Shown one piece after another: positions 51,301 through 63,797 of a DNA stretch of 64,000 nucleotides. The position numbers and the translations under genes are program-made. Position 1 is the first letter of the stretch. The number at the start of each line of letters is the position of its first letter. The DNA lies in contig LR746264.1 in NCBI GenBank assembly GCA_902729315.2, forward strand, positions 1,242,501 to 1,306,500. Direction: 5' to 3'. Origin of the DNA: Spirodela intermedia (lineage: Eukaryota; Streptophyta; Magnoliopsida; Alismatales; Araceae). The notes under the pieces were generated by a model. That model was not told where the DNA came from, searched no databases, and saw only the letters and a program-made list of their open reading frames with translations.

Positions 51301-53313
51301 GTGTCTTTTTTCCTTCTAGGATCAACAAGTTGACATTAGCTATGACACTTGGATCTACAAGCTCCTTTAGTGGGTCTCCTCAATCCTTTGTATTGCATAC
51401 TACATGGAGTTCTTTATCTACATCATGAATCTTAGATACAACTACTACCATCCATATGACTAATACTTTAATTTTTTTCTTAACATATAATCCTTGCTAA
51501 AGAAGTAAAAAGGTTTGTATTATAGATGGATCTTTGATTTGTGTAGTAGGAACAAACAATGTTAGAATTGATTCATTGGGTATTATTAGGAATGTGTTAC
51601 ACATTCCAAACTCTCTACTAACTTGATTTCAGTCCAAAGATTAATAGGTAATATAGATTTTAGGGTACCTATTGATAGTGATATATGTGACATATATGAT
51701 AAGGTGATGAATAAGAGGATTGGATGTGATAAGTGTGATGGCCTTTATCAGCTTAGGACACTAAGGTGTATGTATGCAGCAGACTCACAACCATTATCGG
51801 GATGTGGAGGCAACAGCCAGAATGCCTAAAGAACTATTATTGTATCACTATCATCTTGAACATCTGTCACTTAAAATATTAAAACTCATGTTTCTGAAGT
51901 TGTTTTTGAATGTTAAGGTTGATACTTTTAAATGTGATTTGTATGAACTTACAAAACACAAGAAAGCACCTTTTAGTTTGAGTAACTTGCATAATACTAC
52001 ATTTTTACTCATTCATAGTGATGTGTGGGGGACCTTCATCTGCTCCTAATATCTTAGGAGCAAGATAGTTTTTTACATTTGTAGATATTTTTTCTCAAAT
52101 TACCTAGATTTATTTATTGAATCATAAGTAGTTAGTAAAATTATCTAACAAGTTTGTGTACTAATTAAGAATAAATTCGAGAGTATGACCAAAAATATTT
52201 AAGTTGAATAATGTTAGAGATTATTTCAATCATATTGTAAATGATTCCTTCCAAAAGGAAGGAATTATACATGAATCCTCATGTGTCAATACCCCACAAC
52301 AAAATGGTGTAGTTGAAAAGAAAAATGACCATCTATTTAAAGTTACTAGAGCATGTCTATTTCAGAATAAAATGTTGAAGATGTGTTAGGGACAAGCCAT
52401 CCTAATAGCTGCTCATCTTATATATCATATACCTACAAAGTTTTAAGGTTCAAGGGTCCACTTGATGTACTACTATCCTATTATCCTTAAGTAAAATTAA
52501 AAATGAATTTAGCCCCTATAATTTTTGAATGTGTGGCTTATGTCTACAACCAAGATCCATCTAGAGTGAAGTTTAAACCCAAAACATTAAAATACATATT
52601 TTTTGAATACTCAAATACTAAAAATAGATATAAATGTTATCATCCTTCATGAAAGAAATTTTTTATGTCAATAGATGAAATTTTTAGTGAATGTGAATCC
52701 TTTTTTCACATTCAAGATGAATCAATTGAGGGGAAAAATACACAAAAGAAGAATGGTGAGAGACAAGATTCAACTCCCCCACTTATTACCATAGAGGCTA
52801 CACCCACCCCATGACAATGATTGTGGTCGAGTGGAAACTAGTGAATCTCCTATGTTGGAAAATAATTAAGAAAACTTGCCTATAGCTCTTGGAAAGGAAA
52901 AAAAAAATGTTTTAGGAAGGCTAAATATCCCATTTACAATTTATTTCTTTTAAATAGTTGTCTCCAGCTTATGGAACATTTCTTACCTTACTTTATACTA
53001 CTTGTATTCCATCAAGTGTCACTGATGCATTAGCTCATAGAGAGTGAAAGAAAGCTATGGATGAAGAGATAAAATTGCTAGAGAAAAACTAGACATGGGA
53101 AATAGTTAAGTTGCCAATAGGAATAAATTATATGGAGTGCAAATGGGTTTAGACAATCCAATATAAACTGGATGGAACCATAGAAAGGTACAAGGCAAGA
53201 TTAGTCACTAATGACACATTTGCTTCATTATATATTAGTAATTGTTGGTATATATTATTTAGAGACATTTTCCCAAATGGTAATGACAAATATCGTATAG
53301 ATACCATATATAT

Positions 53314-53356
<43 letters not shown>

Positions 53357-54570
53357 CATATATATTTAGTCGCCAATGATACATTTGCTTCATTAGCCGC
53401 CAAGTATAGTTGAGATATACAATGATTTGATGTTAAGAATATTTTTCTACATTGAGAACTTGGTGATAAAATTTAATTCAAAGAATGATGTGATATATAA
53501 GTTAAAAAAGATATTATATGGACTTAAACAATCATTGAAGGATTGGTTTGGGAGATTTTCAAAGGTGATGAGAGATATTGGATATAAATCAAGTAATGGA
53601 GATCATACTTTATGTATTAAATATTCATCTTTATGGGGATTTGTAATTTGCCTAGTCTATGTAGATGATATAATTGTGACCATAAATGATTAGAAGGAAA
53701 AATACTATTTGAGTAAGTGTTTACTAAAGGAGTTTGATATTAAGGTGTAAGGAAAGCTAAAATATTTTCTTGGCATAGAAGTTGCTCATTCTAAAGAAGA
53801 GACTTTTATATCCCAACATCAATACATCATTGATCTTCTTAAAGAAATCAAATGCTAAGATGTAAACCTATGACTTCTCCTATATATCTAAACCGTAGAT
53901 TATATTAAGATATCAACATCTTGTGAGGAAGTTGATATATCTCTCACATACTTGACCTAGTATTGCATACTTAGTAGGGATCCTTAGCCAATTCATACAT
54001 AAACCTAGAGTAGCTCATTTATTACCAGTAGATAGAGGTCTCCAATATTTGACGTGAACTCATGGGAAAGAAATTATATTTAAAAGGAATAATAGTGTGG
54101 ATTTAGAAGTTTATACTGATGTTGATTTTACAAGTTCCATTATTGACCAATGATCAACCTTAAGATATTATATGCTCTTCAAAGGGAACTTGATCACATG
54201 AAGTAGCAAAAAACAGCAAGTGGTGCCTCATTCTAGTGCAGAATTAGAATTTAAAGCCATGTCACTAGGAACTTATGAAGTTTTATGGGTGAAGGCTATC
54301 TTAGAAGAACTTAGAGTCAAATGAAAAAAGCTAATTAAGTTGTACTATGACAATAAATAAGTTATAAGTATTGCCCACAATTCAATACAACATGATTGAA
54401 ACAAGCACATAGAGAGCAATCGACAATTCATCAAAGAAAAAATGGATGCATAGATATATGAATGCCATATTTGCCCACTCATAACCAACTAGACATCCTA
54501 CCAAAGGATTAAATGGATCTGTTTTTCATAGATTGACTTCCAAGCTGAGATTGACTAATATTCACTCACC
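51301..54570 (+). mobile_element. Copia element remnant (pre-integrase to RNase H)
   Basis: Near-complete order of pol blocks. Pre-integrase NLISVQRLIGNIDFRV and KCDGLYQLRTL lie near 51630-51770. The integrase zinc-binding part is YHYHLEHLSLKIL..CDLYELTKHKKAPFS (51840-51980), then HSDVWG. The integrase block SCVNTPQQNGVVEKKN is near 52280. RT follows with KKILYGLKQSLKDWFGRF and LVYVDDIIVT (53505-53680). RNase H has KKQQVVPHSSAELEFKAM near 54210 and IAHNSIQHD near 54375. Stops throughout; a TA-rich insertion splits the RT. Confidence 0.85.
53317..53352. repeat. (AT)n microsatellite inside the copia RT
   Basis: About 18 AT units, within extra DNA flanked by two similar 29-bp sequences. Confidence 0.95.
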
Positions 54571-54575
54571 AGCTT

Positions 54576-54895
54576 GAGGGAGGATGTAAAAGAAGGGAAT
54601 CACGTTTATACCTTATTGTTTTTCCTTTTTATATTCCTCTCCCTTCTCTCTCTCTAAGTGAGTTGAATACAGTCCAATATAACATACACAACCATTGGTT
54701 TTGATTCACTCAGTTATGGCGTATAAAAACCAGCGACTGAATAGGTTGCCAGTTAATATAATATTTTCTTCCTTATTTCTCTCTCTTTGGATGAGTGCAA
54801 CAACTCTTTTCTGCTAGTGGCTTCTCTCTCTCTCTCTCTCTGAAGATCAGTGCATCTATGGATTCAACACCCATGAATCACTAGAGTTTTCTCAC
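54576..54895 (+). mobile_element. Polypurine tract and candidate 3' LTR of the copia element
   Basis: GAGGGAGGA (54576-54584) directly precedes TGTAAAAGAA at 54585, after the RNase H end reading NIHSPA. This is the standard copia arrangement. The right end was not resolved; a CT run lies near 54825-54841. Confidence 0.5.
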
Positions 54896-55330
54896 CCTTG
54901 GAGATTTAATTCGATACTTAGTGTGAAGATTATTTGAAATGTTTTTGATTTAATTCTTCATGTTAATTTGATGAGGTCATGTGACCGTCACAGAGAGACA
55001 TTCTTGGGTTGAGTTTGTCATCACTCCTTACACATACATATGTGCCAGTTTTTTATTTTCTAGGGGTACTATTGTCTAATAGTAACTCATGTAAACTATA
55101 ATCTCAATTAAGACTTTGAGCAAGATAAGAAAACACAGCTGTCATAATATTGTGGTGGGCCTGCACGAAGAGGATATAGTTCAAGCTTATCCAACTTGGA
55201 AGTGTGAATAGTGACAAGTGTTTCTTGTTTTTCCCTTATCTTGGGTGTAGTGTCTCCATTTTATTTTTTTCGTATTGCCTCCCGTTCAACGGTGGGATTT
55301 TAATTAATCTTGTGTGGAAATATATATAGA
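54896..55330 (+). mobile_element. Diverged 3' part of the 912-bp LTR family
   Basis: Aligns with the right half of 28019-28930 (AAATGTTT, TTTTCTAGGG, ATATTGTGGTGGGC-TG, TTGGGTGTA, CGGTGGGATTTTAATTAATCTTGTGTGGAAATATA). It ends before the terminal CTAACA. Confidence 0.5.
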
Positions 55331-55380
55331 TGCCGAAGCCCTCTATTAATAGTAAAACTAAATAATAAAAATGAAAAACT

Positions 55381-55660
55381 CTCTCTCTCTCTCTCTCTCT
55401 CTCGCTCTCTCTCTCTCTCGCTGGCTCTATATCTAGATTTATATATACATGTTCATATGCCTATCTCTCTCTCTCTCTCTCATTCGCTTGCTCTATATCT
55501 AGATTTATATATACAGGTTCATGTCTATTTCTCTCTCTCTCTGTCGCTCGCTCGCTCGCTCTCTCTATATCTAGATTTATATATACATGTTCATGTATCT
55601 ATTTCTTTCTCTCTCTTGCTCGCACGCTCGCTCTATATCCAGATTTATATATACATGTAG
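55381..55660 (+). repeat. Compound minisatellite, about four units of 66-72 bp
   Basis: Each unit is a CT/CG-T run followed by CTCTATATCTAGATTTATA and TATACATGTTCATG or a variant. Unit landmarks fall at 55425, 55491, 55563 and 55631. Confidence 0.9.
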
Positions 55661-56849
55661 GAGCTTAGGGAATCAAGCATTGCATGGTTCTGCTGCAGAG
55701 GTGTCAATCGATCGTTGGAAGATGATTTTGTATTTTATTCCTTTGGCCGCCGACATGGTTCGGAGAACATAGCGACCACCTCGGAGAAGTGGACGCACTG
55801 ACTGAAAACGAGGAAATGAACAACAAATACAATAGGGGAAACGGAGTACTACTTTCAATGCCAGAAGCGAGCCCTGAAAATCACTCGCAGAGGTTAAAAT
55901 GAAGAGAAACAATCTTCCATTGTCAAAAGTCAACAATGAGAAGCACATCTAGCTGAGGTATCAATTTAGTCTCAACTTGTTGGAGGACAGAGAATTGTCA
56001 CTTGAAAAGGTTAGCAGGTGGAAACAGGCAGAAGACATTTTGATGAAGACAGACGTCACACAGCAATCGAGGCTATAAATGACCTCAATTCATCTCCAAG
56101 ACTAGTTGATTGGACACGTCGCACAAGTTTAAGTTTTATTTTTTCTTGAAAATCAGTCTCTAAGTGTTAAACTTTTGGTGCTGTGGAGAATGAATTAATG
56201 GACTTTAATAATCTCTTGGGTGAGTGCGCAATTTTTGTATCAAGGGCAACGTTCGCCTTGTCACTACCTATTTTTCCCAACCCCAAGACGAGGGTGAGAA
56301 ATCGCCGCCTCTGGGAGTGTACGAACACTGTATGCTGTGTGCTGAGGCCTATGTGTTGAGCTGTAAAACGTTTCTGCTGGTCATGAAGGAAGAATAACCT
56401 TGTGCGACCGTGGTGGAAGGAGGTTTAACCTAGCCACATATATCTGAGATGCCCCTGTTATCTTGGCTCTCTGCCTTACCATCTGTCTCGTGTGTATGTG
56501 TCGAGGAATGAAATATTGCAGTTATACCATAACTATAATATTATGTTTACGTATGTCTTTATTTACTTCGTTAGTTAGACCCTACTGTTCACGAGCGTAT
56601 CGGATCTGGCTATCGGTTTCACATGCCAAAACCGGATCCGATCCTCTCGTATTGGGTCGATATTCGTGTACCCGAAGCTCTCTGAGCCTGAATTTTAATT
56701 TCGCACCTTTCTTTCTCTCTCCTCTACATGAGCCAACGGCTCTCTCCTCGCCGGCGGCGTCTTCTCCGGCGAGCTTCAATCAGAGCGGTTTCAACAATAT
56801 GCATTGCTCATCCCCTGTGCGAAAAGGAGAGTGCTCGTCGTGTCCCAAA
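55661..56849. other. Intergenic with LTR-like repeat piece
   Basis: No gene recognised. The stretch 56120-56510 is homologous to 29330-29650 and 63800-64000. Within it CAGTCTCTAAGTG aligns with the purine-tract/LTR junction seen at 28005 and 62980. The rest has no identified content. Confidence 0.45.
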
Positions 56850-57874
56850 TAACCTAGGCAGCAATCGACTTGGATGCCTTGGACGCCTTGGAAGCCAGAG
56901 CTTCATGTATCATGAAATTGCCTGGAGACCGTGAAGACTTGAGCGACTTGTATCTAGCATGTCCAGAAGACCACGCCATAAAATATTCAGTAACATCTTG
57001 TCCAGCAGACAATGAGGCGCATTGTAAGCCGAGTCAACGTCGTTCCTTTCGCAGCACGTCACCGAGAGAGCTATCCACCTCCAACGGAGATAATGCCGCC
57101 GGGACAGTGCAGACCCGTCTACACATACGGGAAAATAGGAAAGCTTCAGCTGCGGCGGCTAATAGATGCTACGCCAACACTGGCGCGCGCATGCAACAAC
57201 TCAGTCGGAAGTGCGTAAATTAGCCGGCGGCGCTTCCGCCGCTGAGATCGACACATGGCGGCCGAGCGAAGAATATTGAAAACGTTTTAAATCTTTCACG
57301 TTTGACGAAAGCCGGCAGATAAGAGAGATGAACTGACGGATGTCCGAGAGAAGGAAAGTTGACCGAGCAATCAGAGAGGGAGTCCCGTCCGGTAGGCTAT
57401 ACTGAACTCACGCAGCAGCTCAAAGAGAGGGTTGTAGCACCCCGTATTAACGGCCCCGATTACCTTAGGGTGGGTTCGTCACATGGTGCTTCTCACGAAG
57501 GAAGGCGCCGAATTCGGGACGCGACGACACATGCACGGCGGTAAAAAAAAGGAAGAGGGACGGGGCGGCAGCGGCGGCGGCAAGGCGACCCTTCCGTCTG
57601 TCCCACTACCATCTCTCCGTCCATATCCTACGGACATGCCGGAAAACCGTAAAAGTTGACATGGAAGTTTCTTTCCTCGGACGCCCAAGCTCCGTATCTC
57701 TCTTCGCAGCTCTATATAACCCGCGCGGAGCTATCTGCCATCTACCACAACAAAATCCAATATTCAGCCCTCCTTCTGAAGGCCAACCTCTCTCTCTCTC
57801 GACGTCTCCTTATCCCTCTCTCGAACTAGATCACCTCCACACACGCACACCTCTCTTGAGCATAGGCGGCGCAG
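56850..57874 (+). promoter_or_regulatory. PG4 upstream region with TATA box
   Basis: Diverged from the other PG promoters in its distal part, but the blocks at 57270-57365 (AAAACGTTTTAAATCTTTCAC, TTTGACG, GTTGACCG) and 57590-57760 are conserved. TATATAA is at 57713-57719, 162 bp before the ATG. The blocks kept despite divergence are the best candidates for regulatory sites. Confidence 0.7.
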
Positions 57875-60034
57875 ATGGGCGCGCAAAAGCTTCTCCTCCT
57901 CCTCGCCCTCGTGCTTCTCCTTCGTCCGGGCGACTCTCAGCAGGAACAGACGTTCTCCGGCGACCCCTCATTCCGCACCGGTCTGGACATCACCGACTCC
58001 TCCGCGGTGAGAAAACTGTCTCCGGGGACGGCCAACGAACGGAGGCGGTCTACTCTGGGAAGCGCAAGCACGGTGAGGAACGTGAAGGACTTTGGAGCGC
58101 GAGGCGACGGATCGTCGGACGACACCAAGGTAGTAGACCGGTCAGCAATCTCTTTCGTCTCAGATGAGAATCTCCTTCTAAACCCCCGCGGACCCGCCCG
58201 TCGATTATCTCGTCTGCAGGCGTTCGCCGCTGCCTGGAAGGCGGCTTGCTCTTCCTCAGCTCCCGTCACTGTGCTGGTCCCCGAGGGGAAGGCATACCGG
58301 CTCAAGCCCATCGCCTTCTCCGGTCCCTGCAAGTCTCCAATCACCGTAGCGGTGAGACACGACAACCCACTCCCCAGCTCCCCTCGCACCAAAATCTTAT
58401 TGCGTCGCGCCTCCTTAGACTCCCTCTGTCTTTCAACTGTCGCCCACAGATCAAGGGAACGATTCTCGCCTCCGGAAGGATGTCCGACTGGGACGGAGCG
58501 GACCGCAGGCTCTGGATGCTGTTCGACAAGGTCGACGGCCTCAGAGTGGAGGGCGGCGGAACCATCGACGGCAACGGGCCGGTGTGGTGGAAGGTCTCCT
58601 GCAAGGTCGACTCCGCACAGGTAGCAACCCCTCTTACTTTCTCCGCTTGCGCACTCCATGGCACTCCCAGCGGAAACTCCTTCCGTCCTCGGCTTTGCTC
58701 CTCTCGACCCGCTGACTGACTCGCCTTCTGATCTTTCCTCGGTGCGACGTTAAAAAGCCGTGCAAGGGTGCACCCACGGTACTTTCTGGACCAGACTCAA
58801 CTCGTTCAGTTCGTGGATTCCGATGTTTCCGCGAGCTGACTTCTCTGGTTGACTCCTTGCAGGCGCTGACGTTCCAATCCTGCCGCGGCTTGACCGTAAC
58901 CGATCTCAAGTTCAAGAACAGCCAGCAGATGCACGTCACCTTCTCGAAGTGCGCCAACGTCCGGATCTCCCGACTGACCATCTCCGCCCCCGGGAACAGT
59001 CCCAACACGGACGGAATCCACGTCTCCGGCAGCACCGATGTTAAGATCAGCGACTCCGTCATCAGGACAGGTCCACCCTCCGCCTCCTCTTCCTCGGCCT
59101 CCCCCATCCGAGAAGCCGGAAGAATGCGAGCCGTGACTTCGCTTTCAAATCCTCCCTGTAGGTGACGACTGCATCTCCATCGTCAGCGGCTCTCGCTCCA
59201 TTACGGCCACCAACATCGTCTGCGGACCGGGCCACGGAATCAGGTACACACATCTCCCGGCGATGTGCTGGGATCTGCTGCTGGCCTCCTCTTCCTCTCA
59301 CCCCCGTGCTCTCTCACTATCTTCTCCCCTCTCCCGCCTTGACTCGTCTCATCGGCGCTGGCAGTATCGGGAGCCTTGGAGCCAACGGTGCGGAACACAC
59401 CGTTTCCGACGTCTTGGTCGACACGGCGCGTCTGGAGGGAACGACCAACGGAGTCCGGATCAAGACCTGGCAGGTAACGCCATCTGACTGACTACCCAAC
59501 CCGAATTCTCTCGCGCTCCGTGGACTGACACTGCGACGACGCCGTCGATCGGTTCTCTCCCTTCAGGGTGGAAAAGGGTACGCCAGAAACATCATCTTCA
59601 GGAACATCGTGATGGACAACGTGAAGAACCCAATAATCATCGACCAGAACTATTGCGACTCCCCCAAGTCCTGCGGCGAACAGGTGGAGCATGCCAGCAC
59701 CGCCCTTTTCGTCTCTCCTGCTTCCCGCTCTCTCTCTCTCTCTCTCTCTCACTCTCGCTTTCTCGCTCAGTTCCTCTCGTTAATCTTCAGTTCGCCCTCT
59801 GCCGCGCAGAAATCCGCCGTCGCCGTGAGCGGAGTGACCTTCCAGAACGTCAGGGGGACGAGCGCCACCGCGGTGGCCATGGACTTCGACTGCAGCCGCA
59901 CCGTCCCCTGCCGGGGGATAACGCTGCAGGACGTCCACCTCGTCACCGCGAGCGGAGCACCTGCCAAGACCTTCTGCCGCAACGTCAACCTGTCTAAATA
60001 CGGCACCGTCGTACCGTCGACGTGCTCCTCCTGA
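57875..60034 (+). CDS. Endo-polygalacturonase PG4 (GH28), nine exons
   Basis: Intact 439-residue paralogue 53 kb from PG1. Exons: 57875-58129, 58220-58351, 58450-58620, 58758-58778, 58863-59070, 59162-59243, 59365-59473, 59567-59683, 59810-60034. Signal peptide and the GH28 motifs SPNTDG, GDD, GHG and RIK are intact. Only six residues differ from PG1: three in exon 1, Ala for Thr in KPIAFSG, Pro for Gln in GNGPVWW, and Arg for Gln in ISRLTIS. The last exon and about 550 bp of 3' flank are almost identical to PG1. Its distal promoter and outer 3' flank are, by contrast, clearly diverged. Intron 5 and intron 6 match PG3 rather than PG1. Confidence 0.93.
59728..59750 (+). repeat. (CT)n microsatellite in PG4 intron 8
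   Basis: About 11 CT units at the same place as in PG1; the flanking intron sequence is the PG1 type. Confidence 0.95.
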
Positions 60035-60070
60035 AGACGCCTGCTTCCGTCCCGGAGGATGGAAGAAACA

Positions 60071-60172
60071 AATTCATTCATTATACCTCGTACACGAAGA
60101 CGACAATTCATTCACTATACCTCGTACACGAAGACGACAATTCATTCACTATACCTCGAACACGTAGATGAC
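60071..60172 (+). repeat. 34-bp minisatellite in PG4 3' UTR region, three units
   Basis: Same unit number and internal variants as after PG1. Confidence 0.93.
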
Positions 60173-61989
60173 AATTCATTCATTTCGTTATAGCCCGGAC
60201 CTCGGTGTCCGATTGTAACATCGTGTAAATTTGTAACCGCTGTAGCTTCTCAACGTCGTGTAAATCAGACTCCCTAGTTTAATTGCACAGAAGCCTCATG
60301 CTTGTCACAAGAGCAACCCGCAGCTACTGTTCCGAACAAGTCAATAGAAGCATGCCTCTGCGTACTAGCGACCGGTGGAGACAGGCGAAATAGAGAGAGA
60401 GAGAGAGGCGTTAGTGTGCGGAATGCGAGTGCTCCTCTCCGAGGATCGCTTCGTCTACGATCCGGTCCCCGTACATCCATCCGGTACTGGGCTTGTTTTG
60501 GACTAGAGCACTAAACCCTTTCCGACGTCACGGTTTACTCGCCAATAGATGCGTGGCGTCGTTCAAAAACGGCTCGTGTCTCGATCGTTTTCCTCGTCGT
60601 GGAACGGAAATTGGGTGTCGTAGCGCGTTTTCACATGGCATGTTCTGTAAACACCGAGATCTTTTCCGTCATGTCACAGAATATAACGGTCGACACGGAT
60701 AACGCAGCCCATCAGATACAACGAGGAATATCGAGCATTTCATTAGACGAAGAAGACGGCCTTATTTCGTAAAATGCACCTTGTCAGATACCAATGCCAG
60801 GTGATGCGCGATCGGTATTCCTGTTCATTACCAGACCGTTGGAGGATCATGACCTTAGCGATCGGAGTGGGCAACGAGGTCCAGAGAGCTTGCGCCTCCC
60901 TAATACACAATACAGGGGAGTTTGCTATTTTTCTTACACTACGGCCGACGGTTGTTGTTTCGAGGCGCGCGCATTCGAATGCCGTTCCACTAAAGAATTT
61001 CGCACCCATCACAGCTTTATCGGATAAAAAAGCTCAGAAATACGCCGCACTTGGGGCTCTTAATAGGCAGATTTTATTACTCAAGCTAAACCCGAATGAA
61101 ACCGAGCTCAAACGGAGGTCGTGTTCGTCCGTCAGGATGTCACCCGGAAAAATATTACCCGCACGTAATGTGAAGCCGGTTCCGTCTCGATTGGCCATAT
61201 CCCCGGGCTCTTAGAACGATCGTACCTCAAAAGAAGAAGCTTTCACCCGCACACAAGGGATTACGGCGCCAGAAACGGAAGTCTTGCGCACACTGGAGAA
61301 ACAGCTTCTCGGGTCGGAGTGAAAAATCGCTCGCCAGTGTTTATCCGGTGTTGAATGCGCGACTGTTGCCACCGTCGTCCGCTGCGCAATATCCCGAACG
61401 TCTCTCTTAGAACGAGGAAAAGAAGATGAAGAGGATCCTTCGGTTAACAATAACGCACATCCAACACCGTACAAGGATATCTGGCGTTCCGCGCTACGGT
61501 TCACAACGCACAGACAGGGGAGTCCCGTTTGTCCACGTCTATCAGACAGTTTATTTGACACCACGTGGAAAAAAAGAATCAGAGGGCTCAACAGAGGCGA
61601 GGACGGTTGAAACACCTGGGTCCAGAGGCGTCGAGCAGGCCAGGGTGAGACAACGCATAACTCTAACACCCGATTCCACACGTGTTCTCGTCATTTCTCC
61701 TACGGGCCGTATGGACAAAAACGGGCAAACGGTGCACCTGGCAGCCACCGCAAGAGAGAGCACGTTGTCGGTCTCCTTCTGGAAACTCTGCTGGCGACGC
61801 GGGCCATGGTCACTGTTCAGTTGATCCTCCGCATTCCCGACCGCATCTCTCGGTTACGACGACTGACAACTTCGGCATCTGAGGACGTCATCTCCTCCCC
61901 GTGGCCCTCGTCCCCTATAAATAGCGTCCGGTCTCATTACCACCGTTGCAGCGACTGAAGACTCACTCTCGCTGTCTCTCTCCCTCTCT
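60173..61989 (+). other. Conserved 3' flank of PG4 with TATA-like module
   Basis: Contains about 615 bp (60592-61206) that the PG1 and PG2 flanks lack but that PG3 and the PG remnant keep in diverged form. An open frame at 60774-61214 lies in it. TATAAATA is at 61916-61923, followed by the CT-rich leader and a TGATCTAATCGG LTR junction. No gene is called. Confidence 0.55.
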
Positions 61990-62992
61990 CACTCTCACTC
62001 AGTGATCTAATCGGCTCTGATGACCCCTTGCGTTGGGCTAGAAAGACGAGTCTAACCATGTAGGCGGAATCTCCGAACCACGTACATCTAGTGTACCCTC
62101 CCTTATCTCTGCCTCTCTCCCACTCTATCTCGAGTGTAAGGGTCACTTGATCAACCCTTACTTTTAGGAGAGGTCCCTCCGGACCTCATCTCACCCTTAA
62201 GCCATTGATTAGGACTGGTTTCAGGTACAAAACCAGTCCAGCCCCCTTTGTAACACGGATATATTAAAGGAGGGATTGGGGGAGGCTAAGAGATTAAGGG
62301 CACGGTAATCCCTTCCTCTCTGGGGGCTGGAAACAGGATTCCGGCTTCTCCTCCTCCGCTCCCATCTGGTGGCCGGTATCAATGCTTCATTAACTCCATA
62401 TACTTCTATACCTTGTTCCTCTCTTGACATTGGATATTATTTCTTCTCCTTTTGTATACTGGTCATGAGGTGTTCTTATCCTCTTTAGACCACAGCACGT
62501 TAGACTTCTCTCTGCATTTTATTACCTCGTGGACATTCTGTCCTCATGCTCCCTTACTTCCGGTGCTGTATCAGGCAATTCCCTAGCCCATTCAGCCCTA
62601 GATCTGGTCACATTGCCCAACATTGAGTTTGCACATCTATTCAGTGGTGCAAAGATGAGGACGTCCGTCCCCATCAGTGGTATCATAGCTGCTGGTTTGT
62701 GAACACGTATTTTGTGGTGAGCTAGGTTCGAGTGAAAATGTGGGAGGCGCGGGTGGAAACAAACATTTTTTCGAGAGCTGGCAGCGCGAAGCATGCCGGC
62801 ATGGGCAGCGGCCTTAAACAGGCATGCGGCGTCGTACAAGCAGTGTGGCACGCGGCGGTATGGTCATGCGTGTACAGTACATGCCTGGATACATGTGGTA
62901 TCCAATCGCGGTGTGCAGCTAGTGCAGAGCGAAGAGGATGTTTGAAGTGGGGAGATCAGTCTCCTTTGAAGATCAGTCTCTAAGTGGGAGAT
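61990..62992 (+). mobile_element. Short LTR-element interior on the PG4 side
   Basis: Collinear with 27129-28018. TGGTATCATAGC at 62678-62689 is the better preserved primer-binding-like site. AGTGGGAGA just before TGTTGG at 62993 is the purine tract. About 300 bp lie between them with no recognisable protein. Confidence 0.5.
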
Positions 62993-63797
62993 TGTTGGAA
63001 ATATGGAGAATGATCTGATGGGATCTCCGGGGAACACGCGGATCCAACCCCATAGTGAGCTGGCGGTTGGGCGTCCAGGTGGGCAGCACCCTCGGACCAA
63101 ACTTAGTATTAGGGGCACGAGTGCCTTCTGTCCCTATGGTTTTACCTTATCTCGTGATTTAAGAGGGGGAGGAAGCTGCCGCCTAATGGTAGTGTGCTGG
63201 GTTCCCCTCCCCTATCTCTTGACTCTCTTCCCGTCTATTTTGAGTGTGCACATCTGGTCAACTGTGCAAGGACGAAGACACTCGACTGCATTACCGTAGG
63301 TCACCAGAACTTCTTACCGTTCGAGATTAGGTTTCAAATAATGGTTTATGTGGTGATCAATCGAACCGTTTGTAATTCAATTCTTCATGATAATGTAAGG
63401 ACTGGACGTGAGAGTCATAGAGACACATCCAAGGGCGGGGATTTGGTCTAAGTGAGGGTTAGTGTGGAGATCAAGAGAAATATTTGTAAGTGAATTCTTC
63501 ACGTAAATCTGAGGAGTGAGTGCGAGTCATAGAGGGGGGGGGGGGTATTCATGGGTTGGGTTTGTCGACACCCGTGAAACTCATACATGTGTCAATTTCT
63601 CATTTTCTAGGGCTGCTCTTGTCGTTGAATAGGGTATTTAAACTTTAATCCTGATGAAGATTGAGAGCAGGAGAAAAAAACTATAGTCATGAACACATTG
63701 TCATAGGCCTGTCGTGAAGAGGGTATAGTTGTGGTATATAGAACTTGGAGGTCTGAATGATGAGAACTGTTTCTTGTTGTTTTTCTCCTACGTTGAA
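62993..63797 (+). mobile_element. Truncated copy of the 912-bp LTR
   Basis: Aligns with 28019-28820, starting TGTTGGAAAT. It is broken off at CTCCTACGTTG, so the last 110 bp including CTAACA are missing. It contains a run of about 12 G near 63535. Confidence 0.6.
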
